Origin: Primulina eburnea
Taxonomy: Eukaryota; Streptophyta; Magnoliopsida; Lamiales; Gesneriaceae
Length of the DNA stretch: 64,000 bases
Assembly: GCF_022965805.1 (NCBI RefSeq)
Contig: NC_133117.1
Span: 10,192,183 to 10,256,182, forward strand
Direction of reading: 5' to 3'
In this document: positions 30,410 through 42,295 of the stretch, piece after piece
Numbering within the stretch: the first letter of the stretch is position 1
Layout: every line of letters starts with the position of its first letter
The notes under the pieces: generated by a model
Database searches by the model: none
What the model saw: only the letters and a program-made list of their open reading frames with translations
What the model was told of the DNA's origin: nothing
Made by a program: the position numbers and the translations under genes

Positions 30410-32373
30410 CTATTTGGGTCCAAAGTTGATTAGTCCTTTAGGAATCCAGACTTGAATCAGTTTAACTGACCGTCCTGTTGCTGTATTCCATATGGTCCTT
30501 CCCTGTTTGTGTGTGCTTGGTGTATGGTGTGTAGAGGATACAACATGTGTTTTGACCTTTTTCAACTGATTATTCAGCCGATATCTTTTCTGAATTGGCT
30601 TACTGTTGTAGTAGTTTGAGTAGCCATATGAATATTTTCTGCTGAGAGTTTTTGGTTGTTGATTCCATGAGTCAGTCTTACCCTTTGGATTATATCCAAT
30701 TCTACATCTCATACCTTTATTCATATTTTGAGATGGCTGTTCAATCAGTTTGCTCGACTCTTCTTGATTTTGTACCGTAACTGATTTTACAAAGTGAATA
30801 TATTTCCCTTTGTTCATATTCAGTTTTGGTTGAGTATCTTGGGAAGACAAATCATCTTTATTACAGAATCCTAAACCAGTTTTATCATCAACTGATTTCT
30901 GAGAATTCTGTATATTAGTTAAAGCTTTAGATGATTTGTTCCAAACTTGAATGAGCTCATTGAGCTTTGTATTTTCAAGCGACATTTTTTGAACCATTGA
31001 TTGATTCCTGCTTCTTTCATCAGTGAGTTCAGCAATCTCCCTTCTTAGACTCAACATTTCAACTGATTCATCAGTTTTTGTTTTATTGTCTTTGGGATCA
31101 TCTTGCTTTGCTCTGAGTTTTTCAAATGATAAAGCAAGCTTTTGATACTCATTGACCATGTCATGAAGAGTTGAGATGAGTTCTTCTCGTGTAAAATTAA
31201 TAGAGCTAAAATCAAATACCTGCTCGCAGCTTGATTGATCTTCTATGTTATCTGCCATTAGACATGTTACTTCTTCCTCATCCTCACTTGAACTGCAAGA
31301 GCTTTCTGGATCTGACTCTTCGCTGTCAGTTTCTGCCCATTTGGCTTTGCTGTCTTCAGCTAGGAGTACTTCATGTTTCTTCTTGCAAGGCTTCTTTTCG
31401 TCCTTAGATCTTTTTTTGTGCTCATACATTTTCTTCTTCCTTTCAGTTGAGGTTTGATTATCCTTTTTAGGCTTTGGACAGTTGGCAATAAAGTGACCGG
31501 ATTTCCCACAGTTGAAACATACATTAGACTCTTCTCTGGAGTTGTTTCTTTGATAATTCTTCTGAAAATTTCCTTGATTTTTTCTCATGAATCTTCCAAA
31601 TTTCTTAATAAATAGAGACATGGCATCATTGCTCAGCTGATCAGCAGTTTTCTCAACTGAACCAGTTGATTCATTTCTAACAGCAGTCAAGGCAGTAGTT
31701 GCTGCTGGAGTAGATGGTTCTCCTTCTCGAGTTTGAAGTTCAAACTCATATGCTTTTAGATCTGCAAATAAATCATGAAATTCAACTTTGTTAAGATCTT
31801 TGGATTCCCTCATTGCCATAGTTTTGACATCCCATTCTTTGGGAAGTCCTCTGATTACTTTCAATACTACTTCTTTATTTGTATACACTTTTCCAAGTGC
31901 ATTTAGTTCGTTGATGATACAGCTTGTTCTTTCATCATACTCATCCATTGTTTCTCCCATCTTCTGATGTTGTCGAATTTCTGCATAGCAACTGAAAGTT
32001 TGTTTTCTTTTGTTTGATCATTTCCTTCGCAAAGTTGAATTAATTTCTCCCAAATTTCTTTGGCGGTTTTGCACATTTTGATCTTACTGAACGTTACTTT
32101 GTCCAGTGTCTTATATAATATATCTTTTACAACGTTGTCTAGATTTGCCTTTCTCTTGTCCTCTGTAGTCCACTCATCTCGAGGCTTTTCAATTCGGTGA
32201 GGTGCCCCTTCAGTGATAGCAACAGCTGTGTTTGCTTTCAAAATTTTCATGGGTCCGTCAGTTATGACGTACCACATGTCATCGTCTTGTGCAGCTAGAT
32301 GAGCCTGCATTCTGATTTTCCAATCATCAAAATCTTCCCTGGAGAACATTGGAATCTTATTGAATGAAGACAT
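30410..32373 (-). pseudogene. Element C gag, one frameshift
   Basis: A Copia gag of about 650 codons. The ATG at 32373 gives MSSFNKIPMFSREDFDDWK; the frame opens further upstream in the primer site, but that start is unlikely. The core matches gag of element A. At about 31956-31972, within NIRR|MGETMDEYD, the frame shifts by one base, and the rest (31960 to 30410) continues in the new frame with the CCHC knuckle CFNCGKSGHFIANC, a Lys-rich region, an acidic Ser/Glu patch and KGKYIHFVKSV. It ends GLINFGPK-stop, the same place as in A. Everything else in C is nearly intact, so the indel may be recent or a sequence error. Confidence 0.88.
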
Positions 32374-32417
32374 AGTGATTAGATTGAGGATAGATAATCT
32401 TTGACAGGATATGCCTT

Positions 32418-32429
32418 GCTCTGATACCA
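32418..32429 (-). other. Primer binding site, element C
   Basis: TGGTATCAGAGC on the minus strand, two bases inside the 5' LTR. Confidence 0.9.
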
Positions 32430-32431
32430 CT

Positions 32432-33409
32432 TGTTAGGATCGGTTATTGACTAAGGAGTGTTTAGAAGGGGGGGTTGAATAAACACTTCTAGGAATTTAA
32501 ATGTTTTTCGAAAAAGGTAGTTCAGTTTTGTTACAAACTGAACTAAGTATCCCGTCGGTCAATATCAATCAGTTAAACTGAATAAGCAGTTGCGGAAAAT
32601 AAACTGATTGAAAGATAGAATATCTAACTGGAAATAAAGAGCTGAAGTAAAGATAACACAATATGTTTCTGGATGTTCGGAGAATTGAATAACTCCTACG
32701 TCACCCCTTCTATCGCAAGGATAGGATATTCACTAAAAGACTTTGATCGAGTACAACGCTTGTACAGACCCACTTCAGTTAGGACTTATCTATTGCCTGA
32801 ACTGAAACTCTTAGTATAATACAATGATCTCTGTAAGTAACTGAACTTAGCACTTATCGAATTATCAATATTTCAGAGTGCTAGTTTGCTCAATGTGTAG
32901 CCTTGATTGCTACGAGTAGATCTGATAAGTGTGAGCTGAGATTTTGACGGAGTAATGGCAAGTTTGAGATTGATCAATCGTATATTTTGTCAACTGCTCT
33001 TTAGTCATATTTATAGACTTATCTTTCAACGGTAATTTTGAATTCTCGTATCCGTTGATTGCCACCTTATCATTTCTTGAACAATGTTCTCGATTGCCGC
33101 TTCATCATTTATTGTACGACGGCGTATTAATCTCAATAGCCGAAATACGTTGTTCTATGCAGTGCGGCTTTCCATATTCAGTTGCTGTCTGATATGTCTT
33201 TTTGTCTGTTGAATGATCTTTCCCGAGGTATCTTCAGTTGAGAAGCTTTAATGTTTTCGGCTGAATGTTTTAACTGATCTGTTCTCAACTGATCAGTTTG
33301 TGTCAACTGATTTCAGTTGAATGTCCAGCTGCCGAATTTGCTTTCATATATTAGTTGATTTGATCGTTTGATTTGTGTTTTGTCAAACTCCAGAATTTAG
33401 TTTCCAACA
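32432..33409 (-). repeat. Element C 5' LTR (right copy)
   Basis: The promoter LTR of C on the minus strand. CTATAAATAT on the minus strand (33007-33016) is the likely TATA box. It is followed at 33410-33414 by TATTC, the target duplication in the LTR of D. Confidence 0.95.
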
Positions 33410-34677
33410 TATTCAAAAGTAATAGATTTCATAATCAATGAAATCTACACAAAATAAGCATGTAACTCAATTCAGATAAACATGCAATTCAAATCAAATC
33501 ATATAAACATGCTATCATACTGAAAGCAATAAACATGGGTTTCATAGTCTATGAACCACATCTATAAACGCATACTGTTCTAGTCAAATCATGTCTAGAC
33601 TCGACTCAACTATAACTCTAGGGATCCCGTGATGAATAAGACGTCAATCGCTGTTACCTACTCAACCGATCGTGGTAAATGTACGTCTTATTCCTAGACT
33701 TCGGCCATGGCTGTATCGCATAATCTACAATAGGACAATGTCTGCTCCTATGTAACGATACACCGAACGTCTAGAAGTCTGACTGTTTCTGTCAAACTTT
33801 CCTATCTCAAATGCAATGCATAACCATCTGTAAACAATGCATGATTATCTCAAAAGATTCGAATACAATTCTATAAACAAATCATAATCATATCAAAAGA
33901 TAAACAATAATCAAGTATGTGATTTTATTGGGAAACTCAAATGAAATCTGATTTGAGTTGTATCTTCCCAGATATCACATGAATTATACCTTTGTCGTCC
34001 CGGTCTGACGATGACGAAGACCTGTATTCAACTCTGTCCATCTCGAATCTGAAATGACAATATTGAATACGCTGTATCAGTGAATAACTCTATATACAAT
34101 CTGTTCTGATCAATACTCAATTCAGTATGCAATCTGATCAATGTCTGAACAAGATACAATCTGAGTCATATCAATAATATCACAATCTAATCGAAATCAT
34201 ATCTGAATCTGATCAATATCAATCTACTGATGTTTCGATGGCATAACAACACAATCTGAATAACCCCGTCAATCTGAACATCACAAATATAATACTGGAA
34301 CTCATAATCTGTGTCAATATAATTCATACTCTGAATATTAACACAATTCTGATATAAAATCTCAGTCAATATCTTTCAAAAATCATAACAATTACGGAAA
34401 CAGTCTGTTCTTTAATCTGACTTCAATTTTATAATGTCTACGGTAGCAGAAACACCATATCTGAATCATATTCAATTCTAGCAACATCATATTTTCAAAA
34501 CATCTCAAAACGTAACAAAACTTACGTCCTTGTGTAGCTCGTGTCGAGAGTAACTCAGTACTGTACTCGGCTTCAAAAACAGACGAACGGATTCTTCGTA
34601 AATTGACTTCTAAAGTCACGATGTAAAGCTCCTTTCCAATTCCCTCGATTTCCTTCGACTTTCTGTTGGAGAATTGC

Positions 34678-34779
<102 letters not shown>

Positions 34780-34823
34780 GTCGCATTCCAAGACACCATG
34801 TGGCGATTTTTCATAATGCATGC

Positions 34824-35094
34824 CGCGCGCATATGCGAGCACAAAGCCGCGCATATGTGCCGGCAATTCTGCCCGGTTGCTTCTGCCTCTCGCGCATATG
34901 CGCCCACTCGTCCGCGCATATGCGCCAAAGCTCCTGGATGTCCCGCGCATGTGCGCGCAATGAAGTCGCGCATGTGCGCGCAATGAAGTCGCGCATGTGC
35001 GCGCATGCTTCTGTCCTCCTCGCGCATGTGCGCCGATACCCACCGCGCATGTGCGTCAAATGTTCTGGATGCTCCGCGCATGTGCGCCATGGCT
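34824..35094. repeat. Palindrome array, right LTR of D
   Basis: About ten copies of GCGCATATGCGC/GCGCATGTGCGC, as in the left LTR. The AATGAAGTCGCGCATGTGCG unit is present twice in a row here, so the array changes by unit gain and loss. Confidence 0.9.
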
Positions 35095-35245
35095 CCGGCT
35101 TTGCTCGTGATTTGGTGCATTTTTCTTGTCTTATCCGGTCCTATCTGTTCCGTCTATAATTAAATCAATTATCACCAATCATTATATTAGTTATCGCCTA
35201 ATCCTTTCTGATTAACGAAATACATTTCTCGAGCCTTACAGTAAA

Positions 35246-36466
35246 TCTTCTTCCCGTTGCTTAGAGCTGTTGCAAATAGATCTATTTGGTCCAATACCAG
35301 TCATGAGCTTAGGGGAATGAAATACATCTTGGTGGTTGTGGATGATTTTTCAAGATTTACTTGGGTTATTTTTCTAAAATCCAAAGACCAAACTGCTGCA
35401 CAACTGATCAAGCTTTTCAAAAGACTATTAAATGAGAAATCAGTTGGAGTTGATAGAATCAGATCCGATCGAAGAACTGAATTCATCAATCAAATTCTTT
35501 CAAATTTTTTAGAAAATGCTGGAATCAAGCGTTAGCTCTCAGCAGCTAGAACTCCTCAGAAAAATGGTGTAGCTGAAAGGAGAAATCGGACCCTCAAAGA
35601 AGCTGCTAGAACAATGCTTGCTGATTCTGGCATTTCTCAAAGGTTTTGGGCAGATGCAGTAAACACTGCGTGTTACACTCAGAACATATCCATGATTAAT
35701 AAGAATCATTGGAAAACACCTTATGAGATCTGGCATGGACGAAAAATTGTGGTTTCTTACTTCAAAATATTCGGCTGCAGATGTTTTATTCTCGACAATG
35801 GCAAATATCATTTAAAACCCTTTGATGCTAAATCTGCAGAGGGAACATTGTTGGGATATTCATCAGTCAGTAAAGCACATAGAGTGTTTAACAAAAGCAC
35901 ACTAAATGTTGAAGAGTCCATACATATTGTTTTTGATGAAACTATACTAACCAAAAAGCCAACTGATTCAGTTGAGCTAGTGGATAGATTTACAGATATC
36001 AGTTTGGAGGATGATCATGAAGAAGAAAATTACATCAATCGAAACATCCTTCAAACACCAGAACCTGAAATTTTTGATCAATCAGTTGAACAGGAAGCTG
36101 TTCCTGATAATCAGTTGTAAGAGCCTATTGAGAACATTCAATCACCAACTGATGTAGCAACTGAAACTGAAGAAAACAACTAGTTGCAAACTGAAGCAGT
36201 TGCTGACATGGCTATAACAAATGCTGAATACATATGGAAGAAATCACACCCTCCAGAGTTGGTAATAGGTAACCCATCTGATCCAGTGAGAACTAGAAAT
36301 CAGATGCTCAACTTATTTATTCATTCAGCTTTTGTATCACAATTGGAACCGGAGACAACTGATGAAGCCCTTGCTGATTCAAACTGGACAAATTCTATGC
36401 AAGAGGATCTGAATCAGTTTACACATAACAATGTATGGAACCTAGTTCCAAGACCAATTTCAAAAA
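35246..36466 (+). pseudogene. Element A pol, integrase and start of reverse transcriptase
   Basis: It continues from 15973: [16 protein letters not shown] carries the first catalytic Asp. A frameshift at about 35300 follows; then DRIRSDRRTEF (second Asp, but Gly changed to Arg after it), a stop at 35533-35535, and [20 protein letters not shown] with the catalytic Glu. Stops at 36118-36120 and 36181-36183 interrupt the linker. The segment ends at [14 protein letters not shown], the beginning of the reverse transcriptase domain. All the rest of reverse transcriptase and RNase H is deleted; the frame passes straight into ORF3. Confidence 0.88.
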
Positions 36467-36601
36467 CTAATAAGAAGAAGGAATCAACAAAGGTTGCAGC
36501 TCCTTTGATCCAAATCAATCGACCTTCGATCCTTGCTCCTGCTCGACCCAAGGGAATCGTCATTCAGGAACGAGTGGATTCTACTCACTCTAGACTGAAC
36601 A
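36467..36601 (+). pseudogene. Element A ORF3, first fragment fused to pol (split by E)
   Basis: After PISKT of pol the same frame reads KKKESTKV...ILAPARPKGIV...STHSRLN, which matches the middle of ORF3 in element C (PIGVAPARPKGIKF...STRTGLE). Compared with C, everything between C positions of about 24287 and 28568 is gone. Element E then cuts ORF3 after RLN. Confidence 0.8.
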
Positions 36602-39587
36602 TGTAGAACCAGTAACTTAGACTACGTATAAGCCATGTATAATTCTAGTATTTTAAATTAAATTGACTTCATTGCATGAATATTTAAATGCTTTTCTTTG
36701 AATTTAATTATTTTAGCCAGCAGTTTGATTTTTATTCATTTCAGTTATTTCAGTGAGGCCGGACTGGAGTTGGAACTTTGAGATAGAATTTAAGATTCAG
36801 AAAACATTTTCAGGATTTATTTTAGCTATCAAGTAAGTTCATTTAAGTTAATAAGAAGGTTTGAGGATTTATTTAGTTACTTGAGGTGAGTAGGAAATTA
36901 ATTCAATTAAGTTCCAATTATTAAGGGTTTTATTCACTAAATTATTTAAGGGATTTGTGAGGCTTTTAAGAGTTATTAATTTAGTAAATAAACAACACTT
37001 CCCATTCATTTTTATTAATAAATTTCGGCCCCTAGTTGATAGTGTATTGCCTTGCCAACTCATCACCCTTTTGACCCTTTCTTTGCATGTAATTAGTAGG
37101 ATAATTCTATGATTTTTGGGGGCACCATTTAATTAATTATTAGAGCTTATCCTAACCCATTCCTAGCCTTGAAGAAATCGGCCACCCCATTCTAGAATCA
37201 TCCAACAAGCCATTTGCTATCAACCAAATTCAAAATTCAAATTTAAAAAGGGGGAGACTTGGTCTTGATTTCTCCCATATATTTTGCACCCACTACCCTC
37301 ACTCCCCTAACCATTTTCCCCTCTCCCTAATCTCGAAAATCAGAGCACTTTTCAGAGTAAAAATTGTGAGTCTTAACTAGAAAGAAAGGGAAAGAAATCG
37401 AGTAGAAGGAAAGGAAAGAAAGCGTTCCACTCCTCCGCGCCGCGTCGTCGTCGTTTCGTTCGTTTTCTTTCAAAACGAAACCAGGCATGTCTAGATTTCT
37501 TTCAAACCTCAATCAAGTCCTACTATTATTTTAAACATCACTTTTACATGATTTTTATTCAAGAAAAACCGAAATTTCATCAAGCATTTTCGAAATGCAT
37601 GTGCAGAATTTTTTTGACTTTCATGATGCTCTTCACGGTTTTCTCTTGTTTCAGTGCTATAGGTTATGGATCGACTCCAAGCTCCCAAGGCTGTTCCTAG
37701 ACATGTAATAGGATGCATTAGGACCATGTTGGTCCATTCATTCAGCCCCCATACTTGCTGGAAAACCGAAATGACAGCAAGCTCCCCATAGGTGCAAGAT
37801 TGGGTTCGAAAAATTCAGTTTTGATGTCAAAGGGATATGAATATGATCATGGCTGCCCCAAGGCCTATAGCCATGGTTAGATCACTTTCCTAGCATGTCT
37901 AAGACGTGACTAAGTCGCCCTTTTGGTGGCTTGGTCCATGGTTACTCGGTTTTCAATTAAAACATCAAGAACAGCCCCTACACCCTTCGGCCCCTTCATT
38001 ATACAGCATGTATTGATTCGATTTTTGGTAATGGTGTGGATCTTGGTTGGCCTATGGCCCTTAGCCAAGGTTCATACCATACCCCAAGACGTCTAGATCG
38101 TGCCATGGTCAAACAAATGGCCACTGGAACGAGTCGAGACAGCAAGCGAAGCACAACACCACACACGCACGCATGAGGCCCTCGGTAAGAGTTTTCGGTT
38201 GGTTGCTGGAATGGTGAGGATTGTGGCTGTCCTAGGGCCCTTACCCATGGTTCAAATCATTCCTTGAGATGTTGGTAAGAGTCTCTGGTCGGTGGTTCAC
38301 GCCCCAATGGCCGGTAGTCTCGAAAACAACACAAGACATGCAATTGCGCAGTTGCTGGAATTTGACAGCAACTTGCTGTGACGGTTTGGAGGCTCGTCTG
38401 AGTTATTGGTTGGATTTTAGCCCTTGGCATTGGATTGGACAGTGCCCCATCGAGTTAGGAAGGTCATGTTTTTTACCGTTTGTAATTCGGATCATTTTTG
38501 AGGTCGTACGAGAATTTACGGTGTGATGTGCCAAATTGACTCTCGAAAGAGCGTTTCATGTTTTGGCCTCCATTTCACCTAGATTTCGACCCTCATCATT
38601 TTAGGAGCATTATTTCATTATTTTAAGCGTATTTTAATCATGACTATATGACGGTTCAGTGTTGGTTCGGGTTTGGTTCGGAGTCATGATTTAAAATACG
38701 GAGTCGTTAGACGTAGTTGTCGCATTGTCAAATTTAATTGCATAGTTGGTCAAGTAAAAGCTATTGCATATTTTTCATGGCACCTTTAGGTTGCAGCGAG
38801 CTTGGGAGCGATCCTATCCAGTTGGTAAAATTACAGGATTTTCATTATGCCATTTAATTATATTACGTGCATAAAATTAGAAAATACTTATTTTTGAGAT
38901 TTATGCGATATTGCTTATGGTCAATTCACTATTATGGGAGCATTATTTTACACGGTCGCCAGTGACCGGTCAGTTCAGTTTGGTACCATCCGGTCGCCAG
39001 TGACCGGTCAGTTCAGTTCAGTTTGATACTCTCCGGTAGCCAATTACCGATCAGTTCAGTTCAGTGCAGGGGCCACAGGCGTATACCATAATCTCAACAG
39101 AAAATTGTTACCAGTTATTTCAGTACAGATTTTCAGTTCAGTTATGCACATATTATAATTGCTCAGTACAAGTTATTTTCAGTATGCCTCATGACATGAT
39201 ATTTTATCCCATGCAAAATTTTACTATAGTATTTACTCGTTATCTACGATATATGCATGTTGAGTCTTTAGACTCACTAGACTTGATTGTTGTAGGTACT
39301 GATGAGGCTAGGGCCGAGGGCGGGGACCAGTGAGCCAGCTTAGGTCGGCAGTAGTGGCACCCGAGGACCTCATTTACAGCAATCGTCATTTTATGCAAAC
39401 ATTTTATCAGTTGTTGGATATTCTTTAACTTGTTACTTTTGCAAACTTTAAATTCTTTCGCTGCTATTTTTTTAGCATTAAACGTTATTTAACAGTTTAT
39501 TTTATGAATTTGATACTTCATTTAATTTAAAAAGAAAATTTTTAATTTTCCGCAAATTTTTCAAGCAAGGATTTTTAGGCCTTTATA
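36602..39587. mobile_element. Element E: probable solo LTR of a Gypsy element
   Basis: A 2,986-bp block interrupts ORF3 of A between RLN and HILTDEKGKGK. GAACA flanks it on both sides (36597-36601 and 39588-39592). The block starts TGTAGAACC and ends CTTTATA, so TG...TA rather than TG...CA. No gag or pol motif lies inside. The tail has a tandem CGGTCGCCAGTGACCG block (38953-39065) followed by features I associate with long chromovirus LTRs. A solo LTR left by LTR-LTR recombination explains length, target duplication and lack of genes; a large non-coding non-autonomous element is the alternative. Orientation is not certain. Confidence 0.6.
38953..39065. repeat. Short tandem repeat with inverted CGGTC...GACCG core
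   Basis: Three units begin at about 38953, 38991 and 39034. Each has an imperfect hairpin (CGGTCGCCAGTGACCG in the first two, CGGTAGCCAATTACCG in the third) followed by GTCAGTTCAGTT. In the third unit the two arms have changed together, CGGTC/GACCG to CGGTA/TACCG, so pairing is kept. Confidence 0.85.
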
Positions 39588-39592
39588 GAACA

Positions 39593-41095
39593 TTCTACAT
39601 ATTCTTACTGATGAGAAAGGAAAAGGCAAGTGGATTGAAGAGCCAAGGTCATCCAATGCCATTCAGACTCACATTGACCTCATCTGGGAACAGGTCAATA
39701 CTTTTGCTGAATCAAAACTGAAGGTTTATGATGCGTGGACTAGATTCAGAACGCACACATTTGCTAAACAGCTGAAATAAAAGTCAAAGCTGGATACATT
39801 CATCAAGCTGGAGGCAACTGTTATCAGAATGGTCAAGGCTGGTTCAATAATTCAAGCTTTCGGGAGAAAGAACTATTTCTTTGATCAAATCAGAGCCAAG
39901 AAGTTGGGCCAACTGATTGAGAAATTGAAAAGCAACTATATTCCCACTGGTCCAACTGCCTATAATGATTGAGCTGTGATCACGCAGCTAGAAACTGATC
40001 TTACGTCTCTGCAATCACAGATAAAATTTTGGGAGATGGATCAAGAACTAATCAATCTTGAAAGCACTTCAGAAGATGAAGAAGATGAATCGCCTTCTCA
40101 ACACAGAGAGCCATCCCCTGTACAAGCTGCTGCTACAACTGAAGAGCAGTACAAGATGTGCCTCAATCTTCTGCTGCTGATCATCAAATATGTTCAGAAG
40201 CTAACTTGACACTCGCAAATATTGATGAAATTATTCAGTCAGTAGTACAAGAATCTCAAACCAATGTACCTATTTCTGAATCAGTTGATCACTCAACTGA
40301 TCAAGCAGCTCAAGAGACTCATATTGAAAAGCCCGTTGAGCATGTTGTCTCTGCTGAACCTGATGATCAAACTGATGTACCAACTCAGTCACGAGATCGA
40401 GAGATTGCTGATGAGCCAGCACAAGTCTCCGCTGATTGTCAAACAGTAGCACAAGTTGTTGATCCTTCAGCTGAAAATCCCATAGAATCTCATATTCAGA
40501 AAAATAATTCATCTGCTGCTCAGAATCAATCTTCACCTCCTATAGTTCAGGACAAAGTCATTGAAACAGTTGCTCCAGAACAGACTATTGCTGAAACCGA
40601 GGTTTCTGACAGGACTTTGGTCATATTTGATAAATTTTCCAAGGAACAAGAACCAGGGCCGTCTAGATCTCCTCATCCATCAGACATGGATTTAGTCCTT
40701 GAAGAGATTCAGGACATTCAACACAATATGTCAAACTTAATGCAATAAATAAAGGAGATTCAATGCACTCAGCTTGCTCACTCCCTGAAACTGAACTCCT
40801 CCAATGAATTCAACTCGGAGAAACTGAAATCTATTCAAGAGGCTGTGACCTCCATTTCTTTTGTGATCGATGAGCTTAAAAAGAACAGAGGTTTAGCTGA
40901 AAGCTTCTCACTCACTCAAGATCTAATTGGCAAACGAGTAGAATCTATGGAGGCATCTGTCTCAAGAAAAATAAACTTGCTGCAAACACCTATGATGACT
41001 GATGTTAAAGATATTGCAGCTGATGTTAGAATTCTATCTTTCAAAGTCGATGTGCTTGACAAAAAGGGGGAAACAGATAGATTGATGAAGGAGTA
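39593..41095 (+). pseudogene. Element A ORF3, C-terminal part
   Basis: It resumes after E with HILTDEKGKGKWIEEPRSSN and follows ORF3 of C closely: IQTHIDLIWEQVNTF, YDAWTRFRT, KLEATVIRMVKAGSI, YFFDQIRAKKLGQL, IPTGPTAYN. Stops occur at about 39778 and 39970, and a frame change near 40165. The middle, rich in Gln, Ser, Pro and Val, differs strongly from C, while the helical C-terminal part (LDKKGE near the end) is alike. It ends at 41093-41095. Confidence 0.82.
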
Positions 41096-41250
41096 AGAGA
41101 TGATGAAACCGAAGAGACCACCTTTGTCAGTTATTAGATTATTGGATTTCTTTGTACGAATCTGTACATTAGAAAAATTATTTTATCTACAATGATTCAT
41201 GATCAATTTATTAAATTCTGAGTTTTGTCAATCACCAAAAAGGTGAAAAT

Positions 41251-42290
41251 TGTTGGAAACTAAATTTCAGTGATTTGACAAACTAAGCTTCGAACCTATT
41301 GGATTAACTTATCAAAGTCAACGAGCCTAACCGACTGAAATCTTACAACTATTTTTAGCTGAAGATTGCAAACTGATCAAGTGTATACAACTGAATGCAT
41401 ACCAGCTAAAAATTATACACGTCATCAGTTGAAGTAGAAATATAACTGACTGATCAGTTGAAACAATCAGTTATAAGTTTTCCAGCAAAGTGTATTTCAG
41501 CCAATCTCTCAGTTGTACACGTCATCAGTCGAGAACAACAACCGACAAATATTACAAACAGACTGCAACTAGTAGTGGAACGCCGCATTTCAGAGTACAG
41601 TGTATGAATGTTAGAGAATAATGACGTGACAATCAACGGATATATCGATTCAAACGTTATTTAATATTACCGTTGAGAGGGAAGCCTATAAATATGTGAA
41701 GAGATCAGCTGAGAACGTAATATTCGAATTACTATTCTATTCAAGCTTGCTGTTACTCTGCTAAAATCACGACTCACATTCAGATATCAAAGCTTACTCT
41801 TATCAGAGTTATCAGTAGCAATCAAGGCTACCTTTACGAGCTTGTTAGCACCTTGAAATCTTTGTTAGATTTATACTCAAGTTGTGTTATATTCAGTCGC
41901 ACTGTAAAAGTTATTGTATACTAAGAGTTTCAGTTTTGGAAAGTGCTAAATCCAAACTGAAGTGGGTCAGTACAAATTTTGTATTCGATCAAAGTCTTTT
42001 AGTGGAAATACTATCTTCGTGATAGAAGGGGTGAAGTAGAAGTTATTCCATTCTCCGAACATCCAGAAACAATCGTGTGCATTTAATTTCATTTACTATT
42101 AGTTATTCTATCTTTCAGTCAGTTTATTTCCGCAACTGTTTTTCAGTTAAACTTATTGTTATTGACCGACGAGATACCGAGGATCAGTTTGTCACTAAAC
42201 TGAACTCAATATTTGAAAGAATACAAAACTCGATAGTGTTTATTCAACCCCCCCTTCTAAACACTTTCCACCTTCTAACCGATCATTTCA
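41251..42290 (+). repeat. Element A 3' LTR
   Basis: It begins TGTTGGAAAC just after a purine-rich run (AAAAAGGTGAAAAT, about 41237-41250) and ends GATCATTTCA. It is followed by ATAAT, the target duplication. A TATA box lies at about 41693. It is about 95% alike to 583-1638 by eye. The 41096-41236 interval is a non-coding spacer. Confidence 0.92.
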
Positions 42291-42295
42291 ATAAT

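Larger units (their letters stand above)
21511..33409 (-). mobile_element. Element C: young SIRE-like Ty1/Copia with antisense small genes
   Basis: It is 11,899 bp with LTRs at 21511-22487 and 32432-33409 and target duplication TATTC at 21506-21510 and 33410-33414. On the minus strand the order is 5' LTR, primer site, gag, pol (intact, 1,084 codons), then ORF3, purine tract, 3' LTR. Between pol and ORF3, on the + strand, lie two small genes (26687-27109 and 25906-26298). The LTRs differ at about eight positions over 977 by eye, so this is a recent insertion. The defects I see are a gag frameshift (about 31956-31972), one stop in ORF3 (23990-23992) and a His-to-Asn change in the pre-integrase finger. 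It shares its gag, pol and ORF3 with element A but has clearly different LTRs. Confidence 0.95.
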
